From: Flavobacteriales bacterium
Lineage (GTDB): Bacteria; Bacteroidota; Bacteroidia; Flavobacteriales_F; PHOS-HE28
Assembly: GCA_016788295.1 (NCBI GenBank)
Contig: JAEUSY010000003.1
Location: forward strand, 48,566 to 112,565
Direction: 5' to 3'
Length of the DNA: 64,000 bases
The first letter of the stretch is position 1, and each line of letters begins with the position of its first letter. Of this stretch, positions 42,899-52,570 are shown piece after piece. The translations under genes were made by a program, and so were the position numbers. Under the pieces are notes generated by a model. It had not been told where the DNA came from. It did no database searches and worked only from the letters and a program-made list of their open reading frames with translations.

Positions 42899-45076
42899 AT
42901 GAAACGCTGGCTGCTCTCGTTGTTCATGTTCACATGCGCTGCATCACTTGTAGCGCAGACCAACATCACCATCCTGTTCAGCATCCAGCATGCCACTTGT
43001 GGTAACGAAACGGGCAGCATCCTCGCTTCGGTGTTCGGGGGAAGCCCACCCTATTCGATCATGTGGTCACCCACTCCGCCAAGTGGGCAAGGGACTTTTT
43101 TCATTTCTGATGCGTTGCCGGGAATCCATACGATCACGGTCTTTGACAGCAACGGCAACGAGGTGAGCGCATCGGCGGAGGTACTGCTGATCCCCGGTCT
43201 CTTTCCGGATGTGGTGCCGATCGCACCTGTCTGGTCTTGTGATGCGACCTGCAACGGATCCTTCAACCAGTTCATCCCGATAAATGGTGGCGTAATGCCC
43301 TACACCACCACCTTCGACCCGCCTGGGCCGACCGGTGGTGGAAGCCCTAACGGTCTTTACTTCAACGGACTTTGCCCCGGCAATACCTACACGGTGACCA
43401 TCGCCGACGCGAACGGCTGCACAGGTGTGGTAGGTCCTTTGGAAGTGATCGGCGACATGGCACCGCAACTGCTTTCCACGAACGCCACGGCCAGCTGCGG
43501 CAGTGGGAACACGGGCAGCTTGGAACTGCTCTTCGCGAACATGGATTCCGTGATCGTTTCCGGCCCGGGGGGTACGGTCAATGTGGCTTCCAGCAACCCG
43601 TGGGTGGCCAACAACCTAACACCCGGCACCTATTCGATCTCTGCTTGGTTCGGCACTGGGATCAGTGATCCGCCGGGCGGAACCGGCCCCAGTTGCAGCG
43701 CCAACTTCACGGCCGAAGTACCTCTCTCCACAGACCCATGCGGACCGGTGACCGGTGTTGTCTTCGCCGACCTGAACGGTGATTGCGACCAGGACGCGGC
43801 GGACCTTGGCCTCCCTTACCGTGTTGTGCAGATCACCCCCGGCAACAACTACCAGCTCACCGATGCCAACGGACACTATGGCACGGAACTGTTCTACGAC
43901 GACTATGCGCTGGATGCCAGCATTGCGGGCTACGATGTGCTTTGCCCCACCCTTCCAGCGAATTTCTCCATCAATGCTGGAACGCCTTCCGCCACCATCG
44001 ATGTCGCCATGTCCCCACAGTTCGGACCGGACGCCAGCGTTCACCTCAGCGCAGGGATCCACCGTCCAGGCTTCCCGGTTTCCTACACCATTACCATCAA
44101 CAACCAAGGGCCATACACCTTCAGTGACCTCGCGCTGAACCTCAGCTATTCCACCCTCTTTTCGGTGAATGATGATGGAGGTGGAACTCTGGTAGGCCAA
44201 GGCCAGATCGAGTGGAACATTCCTTCGTTGGGTGGTTTCTCTTCCCAGACCTACACCGTTTGGCTCCAGATCCCTCCGACCCCAAGCATCACCGGTACTG
44301 TGGTGAACGGCATCGCGACCATCTCTGGTGCCGTTGCTGATGCGGACCCTACCAACGACAGCTACACCACCACAAGCACGATCGTGAACGCCTACGACCC
44401 GAACGACAAGCTCTTACAAACAAGCTCCGCCTTGAGCGAGAGCATTTACTTCATCGACCAGGACCTCTGGGTGGACTATACCATCCGTTTCCAGAACACT
44501 GGCACAGCTGAAGCGGTCAATGTGTACCTATTGGACACCATTACTATCGACTTCGATCTTGCCTCGTTGCAGATCCTGGGCGCTTCACATGCGTTCGAGG
44601 CATCGCTAAAACCCGGACGTGTCCTGCGGTTCGACTTCCCCAACATCATGCTCCCGGACAGCACCGCCGACCTTGAAGGCAGCCAAGGCTTCGCGAGTTT
44701 CCGCATCCGCACGCAGGGCGCACCTCTGCCTGGAACGCTACTTCGCAATGCTGCGGATATCTTCTTCGACTTCAATGAACCCATCCGTACCAACAACGCG
44801 GACCTGATCGCCGAGATGAGCGTTGGCCTCGCTCAGCGTACGAACAACACGGTGATCACGTACCCCAACCCGGTACAGGACCACTTGCGCGTGATGATGC
44901 CGCTTGGAATGTGGAACGCGCAGGTGCTCACCATGGATGGACGTTGCGCCTTGATGGTCGGCCAAGTGACCGGCGGCACATCGATCTCGGTGGATCAACT
45001 GGCCGGGGGCAGCTACGTACTTCATTTGCATAACGCGAACGGGGAAGTGATGCACACCCGCTTCGTGAAGCAGTGA
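42899..45076 (+). CDS. T9SS type A sorting-domain protein with DUF7619-like region
   Basis: 725 residues. Signal peptide (WLLSLFMFTCAASLVAQ), then SprB-like Ig repeats (PPYSIMWSPTPPSGQGT; GVMPYTTTFDPPGPT; NGLCPGNTYTVTIADANGCTG). A DLNGDCDQDAADLGLPY segment resembles a calcium-binding or SdrD-type domain. Next come an Ig-like module with YTITINNQGPYTFSDL and the YDPNDKLLQTS-VDYTIRFQNTGTAEAVNVYLLDTI region seen in secreted Bacteroidota proteins. The C-terminal 80 residues are a T9SS sorting domain (ITYPNPVQDHLRVMMP, LAGGSYVLHLHNANGE). It is likely an extracellular, perhaps adhesin-like protein. The ATG at 42899 begins the signal peptide. Confidence 0.85.
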   Translation: MKRWLLSLFMFTCAASLVAQTNITILFSIQHATCGNETGSILASVFGGSPPYSIMWSPTPPSGQGTFFISDALPGIHTITVFDSNGNEVSASAEVLLIPGLFPDVVPIAPVWSCDATCNGSFNQFIPINGGVMPYTTTFDPPGPTGGGSPNGLYFNGLCPGNTYTVTIADANGCTGVVGPLEVIGDMAPQLLSTNATASCGSGNTGSLELLFANMDSVIVSGPGGTVNVASSNPWVANNLTPGTYSISAWFGTGISDPPGGTGPSCSANFTAEVPLSTDPCGPVTGVVFADLNGDCDQDAADLGLPYRVVQITPGNNYQLTDANGHYGTELFYDDYALDASIAGYDVLCPTLPANFSINAGTPSATIDVAMSPQFGPDASVHLSAGIHRPGFPVSYTITINNQGPYTFSDLALNLSYSTLFSVNDDGGGTLVGQGQIEWNIPSLGGFSSQTYTVWLQIPPTPSITGTVVNGIATISGAVADADPTNDSYTTTSTIVNAYDPNDKLLQTSSALSESIYFIDQDLWVDYTIRFQNTGTAEAVNVYLLDTITIDFDLASLQILGASHAFEASLKPGRVLRFDFPNIMLPDSTADLEGSQGFASFRIRTQGAPLPGTLLRNAADIFFDFNEPIRTNNADLIAEMSVGLAQRTNNTVITYPNPVQDHLRVMMPLGMWNAQVLTMDGRCALMVGQVTGGTSISVDQLAGGSYVLHLHNANGEVMHTRFVKQ

Positions 45077-45137
45077 ACAGTAATACTCGCTAAGGCCTGC
45101 GATCCATACGGCTAACTTGGCACCGCCGTTGTTCAGG

Positions 45138-46289
45138 ATGGTTATGAACTGGCTTCCACTGCGCATCCTTCGCCCCATCGCCCTGCTCCTGCTGGCCCTG
45201 CTGCTCGACGGCTGCACGGTGGGGCGCTTCGTGAAGTGGAATTTCGCCGACCGCCGCGACCACAAGAAGTTCCCAAGCCGGCCACTCCCCGCTTCCACAG
45301 AGCCCTTCCAGTACCCCGTGGCGGCGAAGGAGGTCGGTCCGCGCACCGCGAACTACAAGGGGGAACAGATCCCCTTCGACACCTGGCTGGAGAAGCACAA
45401 GACCACGGCCTTTCTGGTGATCCGCCGGGACACCATCGTCTATGAACGCTACTTCAAGGGCTACGACGAGGCGCATATACACCCATCGTTCTCCATGGCC
45501 AAGTCGGTGGTGAGCATGCTCATCGGCACGGCCATCGCCGACGGGCTGATCCGCGACGTGCAGCAACCGATCACCGACCTCATCCCCGAACTGAAGGCGA
45601 ACGGCTTCGAGGGGGTCACCATCGAGCACGTGCTGCAGATGACCAGCGGCATCGACTTCAACGAAAGCTATGTGAACCCCTTCGGCACCGTGGCCAAGTT
45701 CTACTACGGCCGGCAGTTGGAGAAGTACACGTTGAAGCTGAAGTTGAAGCGGCCGCCCGGCACCCAGTGGGAGTACGTCAGCGGCGACACCCAGCTGCTG
45801 GGACTTTTGCTCACCCGAGCCCTGCGCGCCAAAGGTGATCAACGCACCCTTACCGCATACCTCAACGACCGCTTGTGGCAGCCGCTCGGCATGGAGCACG
45901 CAAGCTCGTGGAGCATCGACAAGAAGAAGGACGGGATCGAGAAGGCCTTCTGCTGCATCAACGCTCCGGCCCGCGACTTTGCGAAGCTCGGTTCGCTCTA
46001 CCTGCACAAAGGGCTATGGCGCGGCAAGCAGCTTGTACCGCGTGACTGGGTGGAGACCAGCACCACGGCCAGTACCGCGAACGGAGGCGTCACCCACTAC
46101 CGCTATCAATGGTGGTTGCCGTTCCCGGACGGCCCGTTCAACGCGGAGGGCATCCTTGGCCAGTTCATCCACGTTGATCCTGCGAACGAACTGGTGATCG
46201 TAAGGCTGGGCGGCGGCTACGCCGATGTGCCATGGGAGCGGGTGTTCCGCGAGATCACGCCGGGGTATACGCTGAAGCCTGCACCATGA
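45138..46289 (+). CDS. serine hydrolase lipoprotein (beta-lactamase class C / S12 family)
   Basis: 383 residues. The lipobox LLLDGC at about residues 22-27 predicts a lipoprotein. The S12 fold carries the nucleophile SxxK as SMAK in HPSFSMAKSVVSMLIG, the YxN-like triad reads YVSG in WEYVSGDTQLLG, and EGILGQFIHVDP stands near the HxG position. Such proteins act as esterases or 6-aminohexanoate oligomer hydrolases. The substrate is unknown. ATGs at 45138 and 45144 are both feasible. Its stop overlaps the start of the glycosyltransferase gene by ATGA. Confidence 0.86.
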   Translation: MVMNWLPLRILRPIALLLLALLLDGCTVGRFVKWNFADRRDHKKFPSRPLPASTEPFQYPVAAKEVGPRTANYKGEQIPFDTWLEKHKTTAFLVIRRDTIVYERYFKGYDEAHIHPSFSMAKSVVSMLIGTAIADGLIRDVQQPITDLIPELKANGFEGVTIEHVLQMTSGIDFNESYVNPFGTVAKFYYGRQLEKYTLKLKLKRPPGTQWEYVSGDTQLLGLLLTRALRAKGDQRTLTAYLNDRLWQPLGMEHASSWSIDKKKDGIEKAFCCINAPARDFAKLGSLYLHKGLWRGKQLVPRDWVETSTTASTANGGVTHYRYQWWLPFPDGPFNAEGILGQFIHVDPANELVIVRLGGGYADVPWERVFREITPGYTLKPAP

Positions 46290-47275
46290 AGCGCTTCCTC
46301 ATCATCCAGACCGCCTTCCTGGGCGATGCCGTGCTGGTGACGAGCATCCTGGAGAAGCTCCACGCCCACTACCCGGATGCCGCCATCGACCTGGTAGTGC
46401 GCAAGGGGAACGACGGGCTGTTCACGGGCCATCCCTTCCTTCGGAAACTGTTCGTGTGGGACAAGCGCACGGCCAAGAACAAGAACCTCTTCGCGCTCAT
46501 CAGCGAACTGCGCCGGACCCGATACGACCACATCATCAACTGCCAGCGCTTCCTCAGTACGGGCTTGATGACCGTGCTGGCACGCGGCAAGGAGAAGGTG
46601 GGCTACGACAAGAACCCGCTGAGCCTCCTCTTCAGCCGCACGGTGAAGCATGTCATCGGCGATGGGCGGCACGAAGTGGATCGCCTCAATGCGCTGATCG
46701 AGCACCTCACGGACGGCCAGCGGCCCATGCCCCGGCTCTACCCCACAGCGGAGGATCGGGCGAAGGTGAACACGCTGCTGGAGATCCACATGAAGGGCCA
46801 CAGCGGCTACGTGTGCATCGCACCCGCCTCGGTCTGGTTCACCAAGCAATGGCCGGAGCACAAATGGATCGAACTGGTGAAGGCCTTGCCGCGCGACCAG
46901 CAGGTCTTCATCATCGGTGCACCGGGCGATACAGCGCTGGCCCAACGCATCATCGCGGCCAGCGGTCGTGGCGTGGACCTCACCCGCGAATTGAAGCTAC
47001 TGGAGAGTGCGGCGCTGATGGAGGGCGCCACGATGAACTACGTGAACGACAGCGCGCCCCTGCACATCGCGAGCGCCATGTCCGCGCCCGTGACCGCGAT
47101 CTTCTGTAGCACGGTACCTGGCTTCGGTTTTGGGCCGCTGCGCGCGAACGGACGTGTGGCGGAGACGGCGGAGAAGCTCGATTGCAGGCCGTGCGGATTG
47201 CATGGGCACAAGGCGTGCCCGAAGGGGCATTTCAAGTGTGCGGAGGGGATCGATGTCGGTGGCTCTCTACTTTAG
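46286..47275 (+). CDS. glycosyltransferase family 9 (heptosyltransferase-like)
   Basis: 329 residues of GT-B fold, family 9, which adds heptose or another sugar to lipopolysaccharide core on the cytoplasmic face. The N-terminus is KRFLIIQTAFLGDAVLVTSI, and later GYVCIAPASVWFTKQWP and VFIIGAPGDTALAQRI represent the donor-binding half. The C-terminus has MNYVNDSAPLHIASAMSAPVTAIFCSTVPGFGFGPL and CRPCGLHGHKACPKGHFKC, with four cysteines near the end, as in many Bacteroidota members. It is the second gene of a coupled pair with the hydrolase lipoprotein. Confidence 0.9.
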   Translation: MKRFLIIQTAFLGDAVLVTSILEKLHAHYPDAAIDLVVRKGNDGLFTGHPFLRKLFVWDKRTAKNKNLFALISELRRTRYDHIINCQRFLSTGLMTVLARGKEKVGYDKNPLSLLFSRTVKHVIGDGRHEVDRLNALIEHLTDGQRPMPRLYPTAEDRAKVNTLLEIHMKGHSGYVCIAPASVWFTKQWPEHKWIELVKALPRDQQVFIIGAPGDTALAQRIIAASGRGVDLTRELKLLESAALMEGATMNYVNDSAPLHIASAMSAPVTAIFCSTVPGFGFGPLRANGRVAETAEKLDCRPCGLHGHKACPKGHFKCAEGIDVGGSLL

Positions 47276-47280
47276 GACCC

Positions 47281-48192
47281 ATGTGTCCTGGAAATAGGTC
47301 TGGCCTGCTATTCATAGTTCTCATTTTGCTGGTCGCATCTTGTTCCACAGAACATGGTCGACCGATAGAGATCCATCAACGGAATTGGGCTCCGGGATCG
47401 GTAACGTGGTTTCAAATTGGAACTACCGATAGTGTGTACACTCCGGATTCCAGCTACCTGAAAAAGAAGACCGACAAAGCCATTCGCTTCAGCATAATTG
47501 ACACGATCGGAGGAGCGACGATCGAGTGGCTTGAATACCAGCTCCTCGAGCGATCAGATACTGGCTCGACTGTAGGTCCTGCCGAGTGGGTGCCGATGTA
47601 CCGCATCGTCTATAAATGCGATACGGATGGCAACATCTCATCCGTGGTGAACTACGCAGAGGTGAAAGCCCAGGTGGATACGCTCATCAATGCATACATC
47701 TCACATTTAGCCTCCTCAGATGTTCAATTGTCGCAGCGTATCATGGAAGGCTTCATGGATAGTAGCTGGGTCATGACATCCCTGCTTCGCGAAGCTGAAT
47801 TGATCCATCGACCATTTGGTCTGACATTCACAGATCTTGACACCCTTTCGCTTGTTTCGCTTCAAGAACATTCTGAAGAGTGGCTACTGCCATACTTCAT
47901 GATCAGGACAAACGACCCCATTTGTCAGGAAGGGAATGTATCGTTCCGGGGCTGGGGTGATGTGGGCACGGTGGACCTGAAGTCATTCCTCAATGAGCGT
48001 TTGGGACAATTGGACCAAATCGATACGATAGCCATTCCACAGGCCACGGGGCGGGAAGAAATGACCGTCTGCATCGACACGCTACGCTCACTACCGACCT
48101 ACCTCAACATGCAGCGGCGAATGATACTCGATGAAGCTGAGCTCAGACAACGGGTGATCATTTATGAAGACCAGCTTATGGGCCGAGAGTAA
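47281..48192 (+). CDS. lipoprotein of unknown function, lower in GC than its neighbours
   Basis: 303 residues with a lipobox (LILLVASCSTE) at about residues 14-24, so it should be lipid-anchored. The rest has no match I can name; it is rich in charged residues and strands (GSVTWFQIGTTDSVYTPDSS, PMYRIVYKCDTDGNISSVVN) and helices (AQVDTLINAYISHLASS). By eye its codons are more A/T-rich than those of the flanking genes, suggesting possible recent acquisition or an orphan. It starts six bases after the glycosyltransferase stop. A separate -7 box precedes the next gene. Confidence 0.65.
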   Translation: MCPGNRSGLLFIVLILLVASCSTEHGRPIEIHQRNWAPGSVTWFQIGTTDSVYTPDSSYLKKKTDKAIRFSIIDTIGGATIEWLEYQLLERSDTGSTVGPAEWVPMYRIVYKCDTDGNISSVVNYAEVKAQVDTLINAYISHLASSDVQLSQRIMEGFMDSSWVMTSLLREAELIHRPFGLTFTDLDTLSLVSLQEHSEEWLLPYFMIRTNDPICQEGNVSFRGWGDVGTVDLKSFLNERLGQLDQIDTIAIPQATGREEMTVCIDTLRSLPTYLNMQRRMILDEAELRQRVIIYEDQLMGRE

Positions 48193-48218
48193 AGGACTCC
48201 TATGACATGGTCCCGCCC

Positions 48219-48226
48219 TACTTTTG
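48219..48226 (+). promoter_or_regulatory. -7 promoter box of cca
   Basis: TACTTTTG, a full match to the Bacteroidota consensus TAnnTTTG, 15 bases before the ATG at 48242. No -33 TTG is obvious. Confidence 0.5.
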
Positions 48227-48241
48227 CCGCCCTTCCCGCTC

Positions 48242-49729
48242 ATGCACACCACCACCCGCTATACCGTGGACCCCGCCCGTCTGGACGGTGTGGTGGACGA
48301 GCCGCTGTTCCAAGCGGTGGCCGCAGAGGCCGCACAGCAGGGCATTCCCGCCTTTGCCATCGGTGGTTACGTACGCGACCGGCTGATCGGGCGGCCCTGC
48401 AAGGACATCGACTTCGTGGTGGAGGGCGATGGTCCTTCGTTCGCCCAAGCGGTGGCCCGCAGGTTGAAGGCCGAGCCCGTGCACGTCTTCAAGAACTTCG
48501 GCACCGCCATGTTCACCCTTCGTGACCCGCAGGGTGATGTGCAGGTGGAGTTCGTTGGTGCGCGCAAGGAGAGCTACAGCCGCAACAGCCGTAAGCCCGA
48601 GGTGGAGCCCGGCACCATCAAGGACGACCAGGAACGCCGCGACTTCACCATCAACGCACTGGCCATTTCGCTTAACACGGGCAGTCTTGGCGCGTTGGTG
48701 GACCCCTTCGGTGGCATCCTGCACCTGGACCAAGGCCTCATCCGCACACCGCTCGATCCGGACATCACTTTCAGCGACGACCCCCTGCGTATGCTGCGCG
48801 CCGTGCGTTTCGCCAACCAACTGGGCTTCGTCATCGATCCGGCCACCTTCGATGCCATCAAGCGCAACGCCCAGCGGCTGGAGATCATCAGCGCGGAGCG
48901 CATACACACTGAACTGAACAAGATCCTCGCCTGCGCCAAACCCAGCATCGGTTTCAACCTTCTGCGCGACAGCGGTCTGTTGCAGGAGTTCTTCCCCGAA
49001 TTCGTTGCACTCAGCGGCGCCGAAGAGAAGTACGGCATCGGCCACAAGGACAACTTCCACCACACCTTGCAAGTGCTGGACAATGTCTGCGAGCAGAGCG
49101 ATGACCTTTGGCTGCGTTGGGGCGCCGTGATGCACGACATTGCCAAGCCGCGCACCAAGCGTTTCGAGCCCGGACACGGCTGGACCTTCCATGGCCACGA
49201 GGACAAAGGCGCACGCATGGTGCCGGGCATCTTCCGTCGCCTGAAACTGCCCTTGGACGAGAAGATGAAGTTCGTGCAGAAGCTGGTGGCCCTGCACCTG
49301 CGCCCCATCGCGCTCACCAAGGACGAAGTGACCGACAGCGCAGTGCGCAGGTTGCTGTTCGATGCCGGGGACGACATTGATGCGCTGATGATCCTGTGCC
49401 GTGCGGACATCACCAGCAAGAACGAGAAAAAGAAGGAACGCTACCTGCGCAACTACGAAGTGGTGCTGCAGAAGTTGAAGGAAGTGGAAGAGAAGGACCG
49501 CGTGCGCAACTTCCAACCACCGGTCACCGGGCAGGACATCATGCAGGCCTTCGGTATTCCGCCGAGCAGGCCCATTGGCGACATCAAGACCGCGATCAAG
49601 GACGCGATCCTCGATGGCCAGATCCACAACGACCGGGAACAGGCGTGGGGCCTGATGTTGTCCGAGGGCCACAAGCTGGGCCTCACCGTTCTACCCGGAT
49701 TCGAAGTACCCACCGTTCCCGAAAACTGA
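48242..49729 (+). CDS. cca: CCA-adding tRNA nucleotidyltransferase with HD domain
   Basis: 495-residue class II nucleotidyltransferase that builds or repairs the 3' CCA of tRNA. The catalytic motif is [25 protein letters not shown] with two Asp residues, followed by [12 protein letters not shown], the dRNA/ATP-binding [16 protein letters not shown] and [18 protein letters not shown] segments, and an HD domain with [10 protein letters not shown] and [12 protein letters not shown]-containing CCA enzymes are usual in Bacteroidota. The ATG at 48242 follows the -7 box by 15 bases. A TTG at 48224 is in the same frame but lies in that box. The gene is complete. Confidence 0.95.
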   Translation: MHTTTRYTVDPARLDGVVDEPLFQAVAAEAAQQGIPAFAIGGYVRDRLIGRPCKDIDFVVEGDGPSFAQAVARRLKAEPVHVFKNFGTAMFTLRDPQGDVQVEFVGARKESYSRNSRKPEVEPGTIKDDQERRDFTINALAISLNTGSLGALVDPFGGILHLDQGLIRTPLDPDITFSDDPLRMLRAVRFANQLGFVIDPATFDAIKRNAQRLEIISAERIHTELNKILACAKPSIGFNLLRDSGLLQEFFPEFVALSGAEEKYGIGHKDNFHHTLQVLDNVCEQSDDLWLRWGAVMHDIAKPRTKRFEPGHGWTFHGHEDKGARMVPGIFRRLKLPLDEKMKFVQKLVALHLRPIALTKDEVTDSAVRRLLFDAGDDIDALMILCRADITSKNEKKKERYLRNYEVVLQKLKEVEEKDRVRNFQPPVTGQDIMQAFGIPPSRPIGDIKTAIKDAILDGQIHNDREQAWGLMLSEGHKLGLTVLPGFEVPTVPEN

Positions 49730-49774
49730 CATCCGTTGGCCGCGGGACCGGGCGCGTTCGCGACCTTCACCGCC

Positions 49775-51721
49775 ATGCCCGCCAACGCCATCGTCGATCG
49801 CGTAACCGATTTTCTGCGGAAGCACCCACCCTTCGACCGCATCGGTGCGGAGCGGCTGGGGAAACTGGCCGAGGGCATCAGCATCCGCTACCTGAAATCA
49901 GGTGATACGCTTTTCAAGGAGGGCGAACCCGGTTCCGGGGAGGTGTATGTACTGCGCCAAGGCTCACTTGAATTGCGGCAGCGCGAGGGTGCCAACGACC
50001 GGCTGGCCGACCTCTGCGACGAAGGCGAGGTGATCGGTGTACGGGCCTTGCTGGCGGAACAACCCTACCTCACCAGCGCCGCAGCGGCGGAAGAGTGCAT
50101 CGTGTACAGCATCCCCGGAACGCTGTTGCGGAAGGTGTTGGAGGCTGAACCAGCAGCGGCCACCTTCTTCGCGGCGGGATTCGCAGCGGGCATGCCCGTG
50201 GTGCGGCGAAGTATGGAAGGCACGGCCCAGGCGCGCATCGCCTTCCGCCCCTCCCCGCCCGGCCTGCGTTCGGGGCTTTTGGACACCGTGCGCATCAGCG
50301 GGGTAAAGCCCGTGGTGACCTGCACACCCGACGAGCAATTGCGCGTGGCCGCTGAGCGCATGACAGCGAACCGCGTCCGTGCCATCGTGGTGGTGGATGC
50401 GGCGCACCGGCCGGTGGGCATCATCACCGACACCGACTTCCGGCGGAAGGTGGGCACCGGCTTGGTGAGCGTGGATGCACCGTGCGGCAGCGTGATGAGC
50501 AGTCCGGTGATCACCGTGGAGCCCGAGCGCAGCCTGGCAGAGCTCACGCTGAAGATGATCGGCCACCGCGTGCATCACCTGTGCGTGACGGCCGATGGAA
50601 CCCCGGAGCAGCCGGTGATCGGCATCCTCAGCGAGCACGACCTGGTGGTGCAGGAAGGGAACAGTCCGGGGGTACTGGCGCGCCGATTGAAGACGGCGAC
50701 CGATGCTAACGAGCTGGCGGCCATCCGCGACAGTGCTGAAGCGCTGATCATGGACTACCTGAAGCAGGAGGCGCGAACATCCTTCCTCAGCGACCTGGTG
50801 ACCGTACTGAACGACGCGCTGATCGAACGCGCCATCGAACTCGCGCGCAAGGAACTGTTGGAGCAGGGACATGCAGCGCCCGACCTTTCGTGGTGCTGGC
50901 TTTCGCTGGGCAGCGAAGGGCGCGGTGAGCAGTTGGTGCGCACCGACCAGGACAACGCCTTGGTCTACGCCGATCCGGAGGAAGCCGAACGAGAGGCCGT
51001 GCAGAGCTACTTCGCCCTGCTGGCCGCCCGCGTGAACGCCATGCTGGAAGCGGCCGGCTTCGAGCGTTGTCCGGCGGAAATGATGGCCTGCAACCCGGAA
51101 TGGTGCCGGCCGCTGAGCGCCTGGAAAGCGCGCTTCAGCCAATGGATCCGTACGCCGGAACCGAAGGCCGTGATGCTGAGCACCATCTTCTTCGACTTCC
51201 GCGCGGTGCATGGCGATCGTTCCTTGGGCAGCGAACTGGCCGACCACATCCACGCGGAGATCGCGCAGAGCGCGCTGTTCCTGCCGATGCTCGCGGCCAA
51301 CGCCCTGCAGAACCCGCCGCCGCTCAGCTTCTTCCGGGGGTTGGTGGTGGAGCGCAGCGGCGAGCACAAGGACCGTTTCGACCTGAAGGCCCGGGGGCTC
51401 ATGCCCTTGGTGGACGCGGCCCGGGTGCTGGGTCTGCACAAGGGGATCCGCGGCATCAACCACACGGGCGAACGCTTCCGTTGGCTGGCGGCGCAGGAAC
51501 CCGACCAGGCCGAGCTCTACCATGAAGCCGCGAAAGCCTTCGACATCCTGTTGCGCTTCCGGGCCGAGAGCGGTTTCAAACGGGGCGATAGCGGCCGATA
51601 CATCGAGCCTGCATCGCTGGACCGCATCCAGCGGCAGATCCTGCGCAATGCCTTCGTGCCCATCGCTGAGGTGCAGGAGGTGGTGAAGGTCCGTTTCCAG
51701 GTCGATCAACTCCGGCTCTGA
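49775..51721 (+). CDS. cyclic-nucleotide/CBS/DUF294 putative nucleotidyltransferase
   Basis: 648 residues. The domains in order are a cNMP-binding-like beta barrel (FKEGEPGSGEVYVLRQGSLELRQ, about 47-70), two CBS motifs at about 175-300 (MTANRVRAIVVVDAAHRPVGIITDTD; VMSSPVITVEPERSLAEL; RVHHLCVTADGTPEQPVIGILSEHD), a DUF294 nucleotidyltransferase with the acidic patch GSEGRGEQLVRTDQDNALVY, and a C-terminal DUF294_C helical domain. The family appears in acetate-utilisation loci of many bacteria. Its target is unknown; a GlnD-like regulatory uridylyltransferase role is an inference. The stop shares a base with the next gene's start (TGATG). Confidence 0.85.
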   Translation: MPANAIVDRVTDFLRKHPPFDRIGAERLGKLAEGISIRYLKSGDTLFKEGEPGSGEVYVLRQGSLELRQREGANDRLADLCDEGEVIGVRALLAEQPYLTSAAAAEECIVYSIPGTLLRKVLEAEPAAATFFAAGFAAGMPVVRRSMEGTAQARIAFRPSPPGLRSGLLDTVRISGVKPVVTCTPDEQLRVAAERMTANRVRAIVVVDAAHRPVGIITDTDFRRKVGTGLVSVDAPCGSVMSSPVITVEPERSLAELTLKMIGHRVHHLCVTADGTPEQPVIGILSEHDLVVQEGNSPGVLARRLKTATDANELAAIRDSAEALIMDYLKQEARTSFLSDLVTVLNDALIERAIELARKELLEQGHAAPDLSWCWLSLGSEGRGEQLVRTDQDNALVYADPEEAEREAVQSYFALLAARVNAMLEAAGFERCPAEMMACNPEWCRPLSAWKARFSQWIRTPEPKAVMLSTIFFDFRAVHGDRSLGSELADHIHAEIAQSALFLPMLAANALQNPPPLSFFRGLVVERSGEHKDRFDLKARGLMPLVDAARVLGLHKGIRGINHTGERFRWLAAQEPDQAELYHEAAKAFDILLRFRAESGFKRGDSGRYIEPASLDRIQRQILRNAFVPIAEVQEVVKVRFQVDQLRL

Positions 51722-52320
51722 TGGCGTGGTGGCCTTTTGCGCGCAAGGACGATACGCCGTTTGAGCAGCTGCGCTTCGCCGTGCTCGATACCGAAAGCAC
51801 CGGGCTGGATAGTGCGAAGGACCGACTGCTCTCCATCGCAGCCGTGCGGGTGGAAGGCCTGCAGGTGATGCCAGGCGATGCCTTCACCACGCTGGTGCGC
51901 AGCAGCGATCCGGGTGCGGCCGTGGCGATCCATGGCATCACCGCCGCAGCCACACAGCAGGGTTTGAACGAAGCCAAGGCCCTGCATGCGTTGGAGGAGT
52001 GGCGCGGGGATAGCATCTGGGTGGGGCATCACATCCTGCACGACCTGTCCTTCCTGCAAGCCATTGCGAAGCGCGGCGGTCAGGCATTGCGTGTGGCGAA
52101 GCTTTTGGACACACGGGACCTGGCCTTGCGCTTGGAACGGCCCGACCATGTGAAGCCCGATGACTACGGCTTGGATGCGTTGTGCAAGCGGTACCGCATA
52201 CCGGTGGAAGAGCGGCACACGGCAGCGGGTGATGCCTTGGCCACGGCCTTGTTGCTGGTGGTGTTGTTGCGGGGCTTGCAGGAGCGCGGGGTGCGGACGG
52301 CGGGGGAACTGTTCGGATAG
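51721..52320 (+). CDS. DnaQ/PolC-type 3'-5' exonuclease
   Basis: 199 residues. RNase H-like exonuclease with the ExoI motif in FAVLDTESTGLDSAKDRLLSIAAVRV, ExoII around IWVGHHILHDLSFL, and ExoIII near HTAAGDALATALLL (DEDDh type). The catalytic acids appear intact. Substrate and partner are unknown. It begins at the last base of the DUF294 gene stop (ATG at 51721), so it is translationally coupled, an association that recurs in acetate-transport loci of other bacteria. It is followed by a repeat array and then the InsA-like gene. Confidence 0.87.
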   Translation: MAWWPFARKDDTPFEQLRFAVLDTESTGLDSAKDRLLSIAAVRVEGLQVMPGDAFTTLVRSSDPGAAVAIHGITAAATQQGLNEAKALHALEEWRGDSIWVGHHILHDLSFLQAIAKRGGQALRVAKLLDTRDLALRLERPDHVKPDDYGLDALCKRYRIPVEERHTAAGDALATALLLVVLLRGLQERGVRTAGELFG

Positions 52321-52328
52321 GAACACCG

Positions 52329-52525
52329 GCTGCGACACCCTTCGGGGTCGGAATGCCATCACGCGATGACGCCCTTCAGGCTACATGCTGCGACGCCCTT
52401 CGGGGTCGAAATGCCTGGCTGGGACAACGCCCTGCGGGCTATATGCTGCGACGCCCTTCGGGGTCGGAATGCCTGGCTGGGCTGAAATTCCTAATCTCCG
52501 CGACCCCGTTGGGGTCGGGAATGCG
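52329..52525. repeat. 58-bp tandem array of GC-rich palindromes
   Basis: Four copies of a hairpin core, CGACrCCCttcGGGGTCG-like, start at 52333, 52391, 52449 and 52501. The first three are spaced exactly 58 bp and the last 52 bp. Two copies share about 38 bases (ATGCTG plus core plus rAATGCCTGGCTGGG). Between cores lie weaker second hairpins such as GCCC-tgc-GGGC near 52429. The fourth core, CGACCCC-gtt-GGGGTCG at 52501-52517, is perfect. The 294 bp between the exonuclease and the HTH gene contain this array, no gene, and an AT-rich promoter. Confidence 0.8.
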
Positions 52526-52570
52526 ACCATCCGACCACAGCTCTGGTTATCGAACATCGTATTCAGAATG

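Noticed and set aside
52329..52525. CRISPR array
   Set aside because: The repeat period is regular at 58 bp, but the segments between hairpin cores are also largely conserved rather than unique spacers, and no cas genes are nearby.
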